DNA of 64,000 bases from Prosopis cineraria (Eukaryota > Streptophyta > Magnoliopsida > Fabales > Fabaceae): the NCBI RefSeq assembly GCF_029017545.1, contig NW_026555341.1, forward strand, positions 38,316,001 through 38,380,000. The letters are read 5' to 3'. Below are positions 1 to 12,329 of this stretch, in pieces; positions within the stretch are counted from its first letter, which is position 1, and the number at the start of each line of letters is the position of its first letter. Below the pieces are notes generated by a model. That model saw nothing but the letters and a program-made list of their open reading frames with translations, did no database searches and was not told the DNA's origin. The position numbers and the translations under genes are program-made.

Positions 1-3000
1 ATTGCTATTTTTACAACTGCTAGCCTTCCATGGTTAACGGGAACTGCTGTGAATCCTCTGTTTCGTGCTGCATATCTGGCCAACAATGGGCAAAGAGATG
101 TCACTTTGGTGATCCCTTGGTTATCTATAGAAGATCAAGTTCTTGTATATCCCAACAACATTACATTTGGTTCACCCTTAGATCAAGAGAAATATGTCAG
201 ACGATGGCTTGAGGAGAGGGTTGGATTCACATCTAATTTCAATATAAAGTTTTATCCTTCGAAGGTGATGGCTCTGGCTGTTTTTACATGTTACATAGAC
301 AGTTGCAATTGCAGGTCCGCACACACTCTCACAACACACATGCACAAATTAATAACTGTGGTTCATGCTTTGAAATCATGATTGATGAATATTTTATTTT
401 ACTTGAATTGTTAGTGAGGTTTTCTATTGGAAATTATGGTGGATTTAGGTTTATGACTATATATTGATTCATTGATGTGCTACTGTTATTAGTTATATGA
501 TTTCTTATGAAATATTTTTGGTTATTATCCATTAATTTGGTAAAGATATCTATGTTATAATCTGAACTTTGAACCATCTATCAGTTTGTGAAATTTTCAC
601 ATAGTTTCTTTGTAATTATCATATACTTCCTGATAGAGGTAGAAGAGTGAGAGAGAGAGATGACAATTTCATTCACAAGACCCCATTACTTCCTTAAGAT
701 TGTATTTATAGAGTATATAACCAAATATCCAAACTACCGTTTTATCCCTAATTCCCCTAATTACCTTTTACTATTCCCAATTCCCATGTATAACTTGCAA
801 TTATGTTAGAAAAAAACTTAGTGTTTTTCTGCCATCCTAGCAACAATTTCTCATGTCTGTTGAACTAAGTTATGATATAACTAGAAATGCAGTTTTCTAG
901 AGATAAAAGGAGCATTCTTGCTGTTGGAGATATTTCAGAAATCATCCCTGAAAAAAAAGCAGATATTGCTGTTTTGGAGGAGCCAGAGCACCTAACATGG
1001 TATCACCATGGTAAAAGTTGGAAAGCTAAATTTCAGCTAGTTATAGGAATTATTCACACTAATTATTTGGAATATGTGAAGAGAGAGAAGAATGGAAGGA
1101 TGATCTCCTTTTTGTTGAAATATATGAACGATTGGGTTGTTGGTATATATTGTCACAAGGTATGTCCTTATATCAATATTGGACTTTTATCTATTTTTTT
1201 CCTTAGCATTTTGGTCTTTACTTGCAGTTTGAAATTGTTACTTTTCCAATTTTGGGTTAGCCAAGGTGATTGAAGTGGTAATCTTGTCATTGACATTGCT
1301 ATTAACTAGCTTAGCATCCCATTACTATTGAGAGGTAAATCAAGGTTTTTTTAAAAGAAAAGGTTATCGTTGTGGTTCTAAAGGTATCTTTGAGTTTGGA
1401 GGCTTAGAAGTAGGCTTTCTTTCTTTTTGATATTTGTATGATTCTTGTTTGTATCAACCTGCTCAACCTTACTTTCTATTATCTCTCTTTGGTTGCCGAT
1501 GGTTGTGGTTTAGAGGCTGGTGACACTTGGTATTTTCATTGTTTTGCTTTTAGAAAGTTGAGAAGTGATGATAACATAGGTTAGAAGATTGTCCTTGGTC
1601 ACAACTTTTGTCTTGAGTTTATATTTTGTATCCAAAAGGCATTATTTCTGTTGGTAAATGGCTGTTGCTTTCCTCTCAAGTCCACAGTACTCTCTGAATT
1701 TCTTTCAAGTCCTATGTTAGGGCTATAATCCATCTCAACCACTTCTTGATTTCTTTCCTTAAGTGAGGGAAATGGTCTTTGTTTCAAAGTTGGGACGGCA
1801 GATAAGAAGGGGATATTTCTTTCATAGAGGCCTTTGCTTGACTCTCTTTTTTGGCCTATCTTCCATTGCCTCTTTACTAATCTTTCTTATTTGCATAATG
1901 CCTTCAAAAGCTTTTGGAAACTTCCATTTTCTTTAAAATCTTAATAAGAACAATATTTAGAATTTGCAATCCCTGTTGCCTCTCTTAAGAAGTCCTTTCT
2001 TATTTGACCTACTGAAATTATATAGACTGATGATAGAAATAATTGGTTTCCACTATTTTCGACTGGTGCATGACCCTGATGGACCAGGTGATGATAGCAC
2101 AAGTCTTGCTTCTTGCAGATCGTGATGGTTTCCTGTGGGCTTGTATTCTATCCTTGGAATTAGAAAGAATTCCTATACTTTCATATATCTAGCCCAGATT
2201 GCTTCTTAATTTTTACGAAGCCCTGATTTTCACAAGGACAACTTCATTTTAAGATTGCTATCTCTTAATATATAAACCTTCTAGCTCTTGGGTTCACATG
2301 TGGTTGAAGATGTAACTGAAAGCAAAAGAAGTATTAAATAATATGAAGGGTATTTTAGTAATTTTACATATTAGGTAATATGTTGCTTCTTGAAATTGGG
2401 CTAAATGGATCAAACGTGGCCATAGTAATTTTCTTTTTAGAATGAGGAGGACATTGCAATAGGGTCTAATTACAATTACCCTTTAATTTTTGGCCTATAA
2501 GTAATTCATTGATGAGCAGTGAACAATGCAACCGTGGAAAATTAATCCCTTGTCAACAGTATTAAACAGCTAAGCAAATTAGTTCAAAAGAACTTTCCTT
2601 ACATTTTTTTGTTAATGGGAAAATAACTAGAAACAATTTACAACCGTTGCATCCCCTCCTGGAATTGATTAGCCATGTAATTGCAGGTAATTAGACTATC
2701 TGCTGCTACCCAGGACTACCCTCGTTCCATCGTGTGTAATGTTCATGGAGTTAATCCTAAATTCCTTGCAATTGGCAAGAAAAAGGTAGAGCAACAACAG
2801 AAAGGAGATCAAGCCTTTGCCAAAGGTGCTTACTACATAGGGAAGATGGTATGGAGCAAAGGATACAAGGAGCTGCTTAAACTTCTTCGCAATCACCAAA
2901 AGGAATTAGCTGGGCTTGAAGTTGATTTATTTGGCAGTGGAGAGGATTCAGATGCAGTTCGACAAGCAGCAAAGAAGTTGGAATTAGCAGTTAGAGTTCA

Positions 3001-4283
3001 CCCAGCATGTGATCATGCTGATCCTCAATTTCATGAGTAAGCTTCGTACTGATTTGCTCATTTTTTTATAAAGCCAATTCAAAACTTGAATTTTATCTCA
3101 ATTAGATTATGGATTAAAGACATATTTGGTCATTTAGATAACAGTGCCTGGCGTGCATAATTTGGGAAAGTAATTTTGACTCAATTTAAATTTGATATAT
3201 CCTATATTGACATGATAGTATCTAAGCACTGGTGGTAGACATCAAACATTATGCTAACCTGAAATTAAGAAGATCGAGTTTCATGCTAGGTCCTTTTTAC
3301 TTTTTAGGAATATGGAAATATGGTAACAACATAAAATATTATCTAGTTACGAATATGAATGCATCTACAAAATCATTTGGGTATTTGTTGATAATAATTG
3401 ACTTTGGCCAACCTTGTCCTTCGCATGCTATTGGTAGAATTTGGTCTCATTTTAGTTGTGTTTTCAAGGACTGAAGATCCTTTTAATGGACGCTTCCTTA
3501 CTCTGATGAGGACCTAAGCACAGTCAACAATAATCAGCTAATGGTTAGCAAACTAACAAGTGGGAAAAGCAATCCATTTATGAACTTTTTCGTTATTTTT
3601 CCTAAATTTGTCTTCTCTGAATAATATATCAAATAGAAGACTTGGAGAATGTACTGCCTATAATATGTACTAATCAACTATTCTTGTTTCTGAGTACCAG
3701 TTACAAGTTGTTTCTAAATCCTAGCACAACAGATGTGGTTTGCACGACAACTGCTGAAGCTTTGGCTATGGGAAAAGTTGTTGTATGTGCCAATCATCCC
3801 TCAAATGACTTCTTCAAGCAGTTCCCGAATTGTCGAACATATGACAATGATAAAGGGTTTGTGAAAGCCACACTAAAAGCGGTGAGTGAAGAGCCTGTTC
3901 AACTTACTGATGCTCATAGACACGAGCTTTCATGGGAGGCTGCCACCGAACGTTTTCTCAAGGTTGCTGAACTGGACAAGCCACTTGTGAGACAGTTGTC
4001 AAATAGTACATCAAATAGCTACATGTCTGCATCATTAACTTTGCAGCAGAGAGTGAGGATGTATCGACATATATACATCATATTGCTTCTGGGTTTGAAG
4101 TATCTAGAAGACTATTTGGTGCAATTCCAGGTAGCTTGCAACCAGATGAACAGCTATGCGAGGAGCTTGGGTTGGCTATTCCTTCTGGGAATCAAGGGTC
4201 AAGAAAATGATTTGAGACACCTGTATTTTTTCAATTTGAGGTTTCTTGGTTATTGTGGTCCAAAGGGTACAAATAGTGCATAG
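1..4283 (+). CDS. DGD2: Digalactosyldiacylglycerol synthase 2 (5'-partial, C-terminal frameshift)
   Basis: UDP-galactose-dependent galactosyltransferase that adds the second galactose to MGDG to make DGDG at the outer plastid envelope; in the family DGD2 matters mostly under phosphate limitation. Exons read as 1-270 (open at the window edge), 893-1159, 2687-3036 and 3701 to the stop; all junctions are GT/AG and join in frame (after SYPSK-type, HK and an Asp split GA|T). Recognisable blocks are IAIFTTASLPWLTGTAVNPL at the left edge, EEPEHLTWYHHG and HTNYLEYVKREK in exon 2, NVHGVNPKF and YYIGKMVWSKGYKELL in exon 3, and the GT-B donor-site block NPSTTDVVCTTTAEALAMGK in exon 4. By comparison with Arabidopsis only about eight N-terminal residues lie outside the window. 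The frame read through exon 4 ends at 4283, but the family-like C-terminus (GFE..SRR.FGAIPGSLQPDE) is in another frame ending at 4210, so two extra bases, or one missing, sit near 4048-4053. Identity is sure; integrity is not. Confidence 0.93.
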
Positions 4284-5317
4284 GTGCAAAGGATCTGTTC
4301 ATGTCATTTTGGGAAAAGGCTTGATGCATAGGATCTATATTCTTCACAGAACGCATCCCTTTTTAGAGGCATGAAACCTGTGGAAAAGCAGTTCAATTGT
4401 AGGGTCAACTGATTAGTTGTGAGGCAAATCATTATTGTATCATCTGTACGATGAATGATGATTCACTGTATTTATTGTTCATATTACAACCCAATGTATA
4501 ATAATATGTTGTCCCTGGAAGCCTAAAAAGAGTACTGAATATGCAAGTCCAACCTCTATCTATTACTTAAAGGCAGGCACCCGGAAAACTTTTTTCCTCC
4601 TTTGCATGTGACTTTCACTGGTGTCACTTTTTTATTGGTCTAAAAATTTCTGAGATTCATTATAAATTTTCCCCCATAGGATCTTGGTGCTCAAATTTGT
4701 TCCTACTTTTGATGGACCCGAGTGTCATAATTTGCAATAGAGATCATGCACTTGACCATTTCCCAGTAAGGTATTACAAATAGTTGTGTTAATATTTCCC
4801 TACAAGTCATCATTGTTCTTTATTTCAGGTAATGAGATGTCATGAGGATCTAATCAATCTCGGTTTTTGCTTAAAAGTAATTACCTTAATCTAATTTTTT
4901 TTGCCATAAGAAAGGGAGACACCATCACAAACACGTCAATTATACATTTGAATGTAGGACCTTCTCTGAGGAAGGGATAAATTTGAATGTAGGACCTCTA
5001 AGGAAGGGAGATGACATTGTTACTAGGACAACTAGCTATTGACATGATCAATCTTGTTAACCGACTTTAAAAGTCGCTTTCGTACATCATCATCATCATT
5101 AAAGTGGTGCATGTTCGTGTATTTATGAATAAAATAAAACAGTGAGCATGCTTCTCTCTACAATGATTCGTGTGTATGTGTGTTCATTTGTTTATTCAAT
5201 GGACAAATGAAGATTGAAATGCATGTTCAACAAAGGTAATGCATCTCTTCATGTTTAATGAACAAACAACTAAATAGACCATCATACCTCTCAAGGAAGT
5301 TCACCATAAGAATGCTC
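4284..5317. other. DGD2 3' UTR and intergenic DNA
   Basis: No supported gene. The first few hundred bases are presumably the DGD2 3' UTR. At about 4946-5010 a short stretch is duplicated in tandem: both copies begin with TTTGAATGTAGGACC and end in AAGGAAGGGA or GAGGAAGGGA. A short CAT trinucleotide run lies near 5084-5098. Confidence 0.5.
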
Positions 5318-5592
5318 TTATGCTATGTTTGGATACACATGCATTTGGATTTGAGCCAAATCCATTGTTTGGATAATTAAAAATGCATTGATCCAAATCC
5401 AAATACAAATTCTCCCTTAATCTCTTTGTAATTTAAAATCCTTTCTAAACCCCTATTATTTCAAATTCTAACTCAAAATCTTTTGTAATTTGACCTAAAT
5501 ATATGAAGGCTTAATCGTCCTGCCAATGGTAATTAGACCGAACCACCAAAGTTGATAGAAACAAGCTACCACTATTGACCTAGATGGGATAG

Positions 5593-7056
5593 GATGACAT
5601 GGCCAGCTTCCAGTGGGACCAGACTAACTGCGACGATGAGGACGGCATGGCTGACTTCGAGCAAGACCAAATCGATGGTGACGAGATGACTGACTTCTAT
5701 CGGGACTGGACTGACAGCGACAACAAGGACGGGATGACCAACTTACATCGAGACTAGACCAACGGCGACAATAGGGATGGGACAGCTGACTTTCACTTTG
5801 AATGGACAAATGGCAACGGTGGAGACCAGATGGCCTAGTTCCACAAGACTGGACTGACAACGACAATAGGGACTAGGCGGCCGACTCCTATAGGGACCTG
5901 ATTGACAATGACGGTAGGGACTGGGCAGCCGACTTCGACCGGGATCGAACCGATGATGACAGAGGAGATCGGACTGCTAACTTCCACAAGCACCGGTTTG
6001 ATGACGACAACAGGAACTAGACGACCAACTTCTACCAGGACCAACCTTTAGTGATGACGGGGATTGAAAGTCCAACTTCCACCGAACAAGGACCGAACGA
6101 TCGCCTTCAGTTGCCATCCCTTTAGTCTGGTCACCGTCGATCCGGTCCGGTGCTGATGGAAGCCTGTTGTTCGATCCCATCATTAGCGTCGGTCTGGTCC
6201 CAATGGAAGTTAGCCATTTGGTCCTCATCATCGGCTTCAGTCCAATCTTAGTGGAAGTTGGCCATCAGTAACCATCTTCATCTTCATCTTCAGTCCAAGC
6301 TTGGTGGAATTTGACCGTCTAGTGCCCTTCTTAGTCGTCTGTCCAATCTCGATGGAACTCGGCCATCCAGTGCTAGCCTTCGTCGTCGGTCCGATCTCGG
6401 TGGAAGTCAACCGTTCGACGCCTGTTGTAGGCATCGGTTCGATCTCAATGAGACTCGGCTGTCTGAACCCCCTCGTTGCTGCTGGTCCAATCTTGGTGGT
6501 AGTCTGCTGTCTCGTCCCCGTTGTAGCCTTCGATCTAATCCTAATGGTTGTTTGCCGTCCAATCCCAGTCATCATCGTTGATCCAGTCCCTGTAGAAATT
6601 AGCCGTCCAGTGCCTATTGTCGACGTCAGTCCAGTCCTGATGGAAGTCAGCTGTTTCGTCCCCATCATTGTGACAATCTGGTCTCGATGGAAGTCAACCG
6701 TTCGACGCCTGTTGTAGGCATCGGTTCGATCTCAATGAGACTCGGCCGTCTGAACCCCCTCGTTGCTGCTGGTCCAATCTTGGTGGTAGTCTGCCGTCTC
6801 GTTCCCGTTGTAGCCTTCGGTCTGATCCTAGTGGTTGTTTGCCGACCGATCCCCGTCATTGTCGTTGATTCAGTCCCTGTAGAAATTAGCCGTCCAGTGC
6901 CTGTTGTCGACGTCGGTCCAGTCCTGATGGAAGTCAGCTGTTTCGTCCCCATCATTGTGACAATCTGGTCTCGATGGAAGTTGAACATCCCGTCCTGATC
7001 GTCACCAATACCACGGTCCCAATCAGCTTTGTGTGATCTCGTTGAAAGTTGACCAT
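5593..7056. repeat. 48-bp GC-rich minisatellite in two opposing orientations
   Basis: Between about 6290 and 7000 the sequence divides into 48-bp units, for example one starting GATCTCGGTGGAAGTCAACC near 6392 and the next starting GATCTCAATGAGACTCGGC near 6440. Between about 5593 and 6040 the same kind of unit is present as its reverse complement (unit starts such as CCGACTCCTATAGGGACC near 5880). The turn-over zone is about 6040-6290. Because 48 is divisible by three, each unit keeps a reading frame open and yields 16-residue repeats on either strand. These frames have no start, domain or conservation to support a protein, so I treat them as repeat artefacts. GC content is clearly higher than in the flanks. 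Confidence 0.85.
6398..6975. repeat. 287-bp higher-order tandem duplication inside the minisatellite
   Basis: Two nearly identical blocks of six 48-bp units lie head to tail. The string TTCGACGCCTGTTGTAGG occurs at 6414 and again at 6701, and GTCCCCATCATTGTGAC occurs at 6658 and again at 6945; both pairs are 287 bp apart. Six times 48 is 288, so the block is one base short, which shifts the reading frame between copies. High similarity compared with the neighbouring, more diverged units implies this duplication is recent. Confidence 0.9.
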
Positions 7057-7630
7057 TTGAATCGTCAAATTTCAAGTTTCTTCTAAATTCAAATATAGAA
7101 TTTAAAATTTAAAATTTTACCTTAGATCCAAACAAAGAATTTTAATATTGTAATTTAAAATTTTTTATATCATTCAAACAAAGAATTTAAAATTTATGAA
7201 TTTCAAATGTAAGATTTTAAATTCAAATTTTCAACTTAAATCCACTCATCCAAACACAACCTTACAGTTCTATGATGAAACACATGATAGGGAAATCAAA
7301 ATTCACTGTTAAGCCTAAATCATCTAAATCCAGTAATGAATTACTCAAGTAATTGTTACAGCACTTATACTGCAGATAATTGACATAAATGGAGGACAGA
7401 TTCTTCGAAGAATTTGACTTTCGTCAAAGAATATTTTCAACCAAGCACAGCATGAAGATTTTCCTCCATCTGTATTAATAATATATTATATAATTGCTTA
7501 GCATCTTGAAGTCGCAAACTCAGCAATAATAACCATAAAAGGAAGTAATCAGAAATCAGGGATATACTTCCAATCTTAATCAGACATATCTTTATTAACA
7601 TAACTCGATCTCTGTACAATATAAATGAAA

Positions 7631-10600
7631 TCAATTTCGAGAGGCCTTCTTCTGTTTGTACCTTGTGGCACAGACTAAGTAAATCAACAAATTTAAGAGG
7701 CTAATTCCAGCTAAAACACAGAAAAAATAATGGAGATGACCTTCATTCAAGTTATCAGGAATCCATCCAGCCTGTCCTCCTTGTGTTGTCAAGTAAGATA
7801 CCATAGTAATAATGAAAGAGCTCAGGTAATTTCCCAAGGAAGTAGTCAGTAATGACAGGGCACTGCATAAACTCCGCATTGCATCTGGAGATTGGTCATA
7901 GAAGAACTCAAGCTGCCCAATGAATGTGAATACTTCCGCTGCACCAAACAAGAAGTACTGAGGGATTTGCCAAAATATGCTAAGGGGCACAGCAACAGCT
8001 TTATCGACAAGGTCAAGCTCTCTAGCAAGCTGCAGTCGCTTAATCTCCACAGAAGCAGCTGCGAACATGCACAGAATTGATATAAAAAGGCCAATTCCCA
8101 TCCTTTGCAACTCTGAGAAGCCCCTTTCCTTGCCTGTAAATTTCCTTGCAATTGGAATGATTATCCTGTCATAGATGGGGACCCAGAAAATAACACTTAA
8201 GACGTCAAAAGTTGAGAGGGAGGCTGCAGGAATGGCGAACGAACTAATACTTCTGTCCATCATTGTTCCTTGTTCCACAAACATTGTCGACATCTGAGCA
8301 TAAACAGCAGAGAAAACAATTCCAGTTGCCCAAATTGGAAACATGCGGACCAATATTTTCAATTCCTCCACCTGGGTGACAGTACAGAGTCTCCATGGAT
8401 CTGAGTAGTCACCTTTCCTGCGCTCAACATCAGAAACTACAGCCGCTTTATCAAGGCACCTTCATTGAAAACAGAAATTGAAAATATTAATCAGATTCGG
8501 AACAGAAATCCCTTCTCATTTGTTAACATATGAGAACTAAAAGCATGCTAAAACTTATCACAGGTTATTAAAAAAAAACAAAAACAAAAGGAAAAAGTCA
8601 TCGCTGGAAAAGTGTAACAGGAACAATTTTCTACAGTTTGGATCCCCTTCTAAAAAATTGCTTCAAGAGTGAACATGAAAGGAAGCTCAGAAAAATTACG
8701 TCAATTCATGACAGTGATAATTAAATAAGGCCAATAAACGTTAGTAACATGACAGGAAGCTCAGAAAAATTACGTCAATTCATCACTATGTGCCAGTTTC
8801 CTACTTCCTTCAATTGCAGAGCTCTTATCTGTTGTCTCATGCAGGAGACTACTATCTACTGGGACATCCAGATTCCGTTTCCGGAAAGAAGCTACCACAA
8901 CTTGGCACATTCTCGTAATAGGGCTTCCCCCTGGTTTCTGGAACCTGTAGAGGGGTGTTCCTAAAAAGAATGTAACAATAGCTAAGCCCATAAATAAAGA
9001 GGGAATACCAAATCCAATACCCCAACCTGCATTGTCTTGAATCCATACAATTAAAGTGCTTGATATGAGAGAGCCAATGTTGATTGAAAAGTAAAACCAG
9101 TTGAAAAAGGATCCCTTCTTAATCCTTTCCTTGGGATCAGTATCATCAAACTGGTCTGCCCCAAAAGATGACACACATGGTTTGATTCCACCAGTCCCGA
9201 GTGCAATCAGGTAGAGACCAGTGAAGAACACAGCATGTTGTGTAGCTGTAGCTGATGGACACACAGAGCCCACACAGTCTGCAGGCTTTAATGCTGGAAC
9301 AGATGCAGAAAGAGTCAATGTACACATTCCCTGCAAGAAATAGCCCCATCAGCTATTAAGACATTTGAAGGAAATTAAATAACCCCATTTAAAACAAAAT
9401 GAAAAAGAATACCCAGATGACATGCTGATATAAACACCATCTATTCCTAAAATTGAACTCGTTTTCCAGAATACAGAATGCAGCAAGGACTTTCATACCA
9501 GTCTTCAAAATGGAAATACCTGCCTCTAATGTAACCAAAGAGATTTATAAAAAAAAAAAAAACTGGTTATGATAAGAAACTCTAGGTTAATCTGAAAGGA
9601 GTCTTAAGGAAGGAATTTCAGGTCACAGATTACTCCAAAGTCCAAACTGATTTTCTGATTTTCCCTTCCAGAAATTTTTGGCAGTATAATATGAGATTTT
9701 CTTCTCTGATTTAAGAACTAAATGTGTCAAAAGAATTCGATTGTTAGATATAAATAAGACTGAGCGCGTTATGTATTTACAGCATAATTTGTATGCCTAG
9801 AAGAGCTTATGAAATCACAAATATTGAAATTCAGCTTGACATAAGTTTATTTCAGCATTACATCTACTGTTTGGTGAATCCTCTAAAGAGATGAATGCCA
9901 TGTTTCAAGCAGTCTCAAGGGAATACTTTCATATATGCACAAGGCACTCCAGATGTATAATAGCTTCCACCCAAAAATTGAGCCTTAAACCTCCATCCTA
10001 AATCGTTGTGTTTTCATCAGCACAACAGGGATCATGTTCATGGCTGACCCATAATAGTATCATGCAAGAATAACTTACTCCTATTCATTTCCTCTCATGA
10101 TTAACGTAGTACTAAAGAAAAAAGGAAGTCCACGTAAAAGCTTTTATAAGAGTAAACAGGAAAAGAGAGATGACATGTTCTACAAATATTTTCCAGAAAA
10201 ATAAAGCTTTTAATAAGAGTATATATTTACAAGGAAATAAATTGTCGAGAAAACAACAATTGTCCAGTATCTTCCCCAGTAAGCATCTGCAAGGACAGCC
10301 CCGATAAGAGGAGTAAGATAGCATGTTCCCTGCCAGGTAGTGACATTTCTTGCAGCAGAGACATTTCCCTCATGTAGTTTCCTTGTAAGATAGGTAACAA
10401 GGTTTTTTGCGATGCCATAATATGCTAAACGTTCGCAACACTCATTGCCTGTAATTCATGTTAGATAAACATGTTATGAGCAATATATGCTGTTTAGCAT
10501 GCATGAGCAGCACTATATATTACCTAAAATAAACGGACAAGCTTTCCAATTGCCAGTATCCTGCTTAAGAACAGGCTTCCCTTTAGAGTCAACTGAGCCA

Positions 10601-12104
10601 TCTCCTGTGTATTGCCGGCCCCTTTCATCCTTCAGATATAACAAGACAACAAAGCAACATATGGCTTTCCTTTTAGGGGTTCAAAGGAAAAACAATGGCA
10701 CCAACAATGCAAAAACCACATATCTTGCAAAATAACATTCTATCTGAGTATCAGAGGGAAAGGAATATGGGAAAAAACATAAACAATGGACCGCCAGATA
10801 AAAGAGTTATATGTCAAAGCATTGCAGTTTCTTTGGCCATCATGTCAAGCATCTGTTGTCTTGGGTAACAGATATCACTAAATCAAGTGATTCACTCTAA
10901 GGCAGAGACCCAAAAAAAAAAAATAGTAAAAAAATGCATCCTCAAGTCTCGTTGGTGAAATGAGAATATTAAGTAGAACATAATACACAGCCAAAAACTA
11001 ATCAGGTCACCAATCCAATGCACTACAAAATGTTTGGAGAAATCATAGGATCATACTACACTAAGTACCTTTGTTTTATATTAAATTACAATACATCATC
11101 AGCATTATCTGGAAATTCACTAGAGTTTTTTCCCCCCATCAAATGAAAGACATTGGCTGTAGCTTAGTTTTACAATTAAGCTCAAAGGATTAAACAAAGC
11201 AGTCTTCCTGTTTGTCTACATTCACTGTCACAAACTTTTACAAGAACATCATGAGTTCAACCCTCACGGTCCATACATCAATTATGATTGTTCAGAAAAT
11301 TGGTCTTCCACATTTTTGTTCAACATTTCGAACTTCTCATTATGATTGTTAGGATTTATAGCTGCAGTACTGTTTTGGATATCACCAGAAAGCAGGTGAC
11401 ACAAACCAATGAATTCAGCTTTTGTTCTTATTACACTTGATAGACCCCACGCAATCGGATTAAACCTAGTTGAACTTTGTCCAATTTAGAACTAGCATGT
11501 GTAGTTAAAGTTATTCATCTTAACATGTGAAATTGGCCTCCAAGAAGAAGCAATACAAATCTAGTTTCTACTAAAACAATAACTCCATACTAACGTTCAC
11601 TTCCGTCGCTGAGATGAAAAGAGATTATCATCATATATAAAATCCTAGCCTTCATTGGAGGATTATGGACCGCTCAACGTCCAACTAACCCTGCAAAACT
11701 AGATCAATATATCATGAAGATATGTAAACTTAACATTGTTTTATCTTCCCATCCTGATACACAGCATGAGTTATCTACAGGTTGATTAAAGGAATTTTAT
11801 AAGGGGAGAAACTTCAATTTTCTACCAGACAATCTAGACTAGACACCGATGGTTGACTAAATATATTATTACCGCAATAACAACAGCAAACATGCTTCTT
11901 CTTTAGTATTTTCCTCCACGAACGCAATCCCGTAATAAACCCAGTATTTCAGAAACTACTGTTTCGTTAAACCCTCACTCAGTTCAATCAAATTATGCAG
12001 CTAATTTAAAATATCCAACTGCAAATTGAGCTGTGGGAGAAAGAGAATGGAACCTGAAGAGGGACCTCTTCCACGAGGGAGCTATCATCCTCAATGGAAC
12101 CCAT
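7631..12104 (-). CDS. PTR2: NPF8.3/PTR2-type peptide transporter, copy A
   Basis: Proton-coupled di/tripeptide transporter of the NRT1/PTR (NPF/POT) family, a twelve-helix MFS membrane protein. Exons in transcript order: 12104-12054 (51 nt, 17 codons from the ATG), 10629-10524 (106 nt), 10448-10231 (218 nt), 9330-8774 (557 nt) and 8459-7631 (829 nt with TGA stop). All junctions are GT/AG and in phase, giving 586 residues, the same as Arabidopsis PTR2 (about 585). The ExxER proton-coupling motif is E55-C-C-E58-R59, followed by LAYYGIAKNL; other family blocks are TWQGTCYLTPLIGAVLADAYWGRYWTI (split here only in description), GTGGIKPCVSSFGADQFD, SFFNWFYFSINIG and GQLEFFYDQSPDAMRSLCSA-type sequence in the last exon. 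It is the downstream member of a same-strand tandem pair. The donor of the fourth intron is duplicated 74 bp further into that intron (see findings). PTR1 or PTR5 are less similar. Function as a peptide, rather than hormone or nitrate, carrier is inferred from the subfamily. Confidence 0.93.
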
Positions 12105-12329
12105 CTCTTCAGAAGATAGCTTTGCAATCGGCAACAAGAGACAAAAACAGTGAACTAGATGATGGTTGACCACATAAAAGAGAGACAGATATTTAATTCG
12201 ACCAACATGAAAAGAGTTTCATGCTTCATTAAGCTACTTGTTTCTAATTAAGGAAGGATGTGGTCTGGATTCCATGCTCATCCCAACGTGGTCATCTATG
12301 GGATGAGTTTTGAAAGCGTGGATAGTACA
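12105..12329. other. Upstream region of PTR2 copy A
   Basis: About 225 bp separate the start codon from the fold-back element at 12330. This should hold the 5' UTR and core promoter. I see no clear TATA box in a typical position. The nearby element may therefore form part of, or cap, the promoter. Confidence 0.4.

Larger units (their letters stand above)
5321..7261. mobile_element. PIF/Harbinger-like non-autonomous element with minisatellite core
   Basis: The left end reads TGCTATGTTTGGATACA and the right end, reverse-complemented, reads GGTTGTGTTTGGATGAG, giving imperfect terminal inverted repeats. Both ends are followed inward by AT-rich sequence with recurrent AAATCCAAAT and AATTTAAAAT motifs. 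A TTA trinucleotide flanks each side (5318-5320 and 7262-7264), which matches the 3-bp TTA target duplication of PIF/Harbinger elements. No transposase is visible; the interior is a GC-rich 48-bp minisatellite. The superfamily call rests only on the TSD and the TIR style, so a hAT or Mutator-like origin is not excluded. Confidence 0.55.

Noticed and set aside
4030..4055. Small intron to explain the DGD2 frame change
   Set aside because: TTGCAG resembles an acceptor, but no upstream donor gave a plausible intron restoring the tail frame; a 2-bp repeat gain is simpler.
6237..7075. Long open frames on both strands in the 5.6-7.1 kb GC-rich block
   Set aside because: They come from a 48-bp tandem array, shift frame across a 287-bp duplication and show no domain, so I treat them as repeat artefacts.
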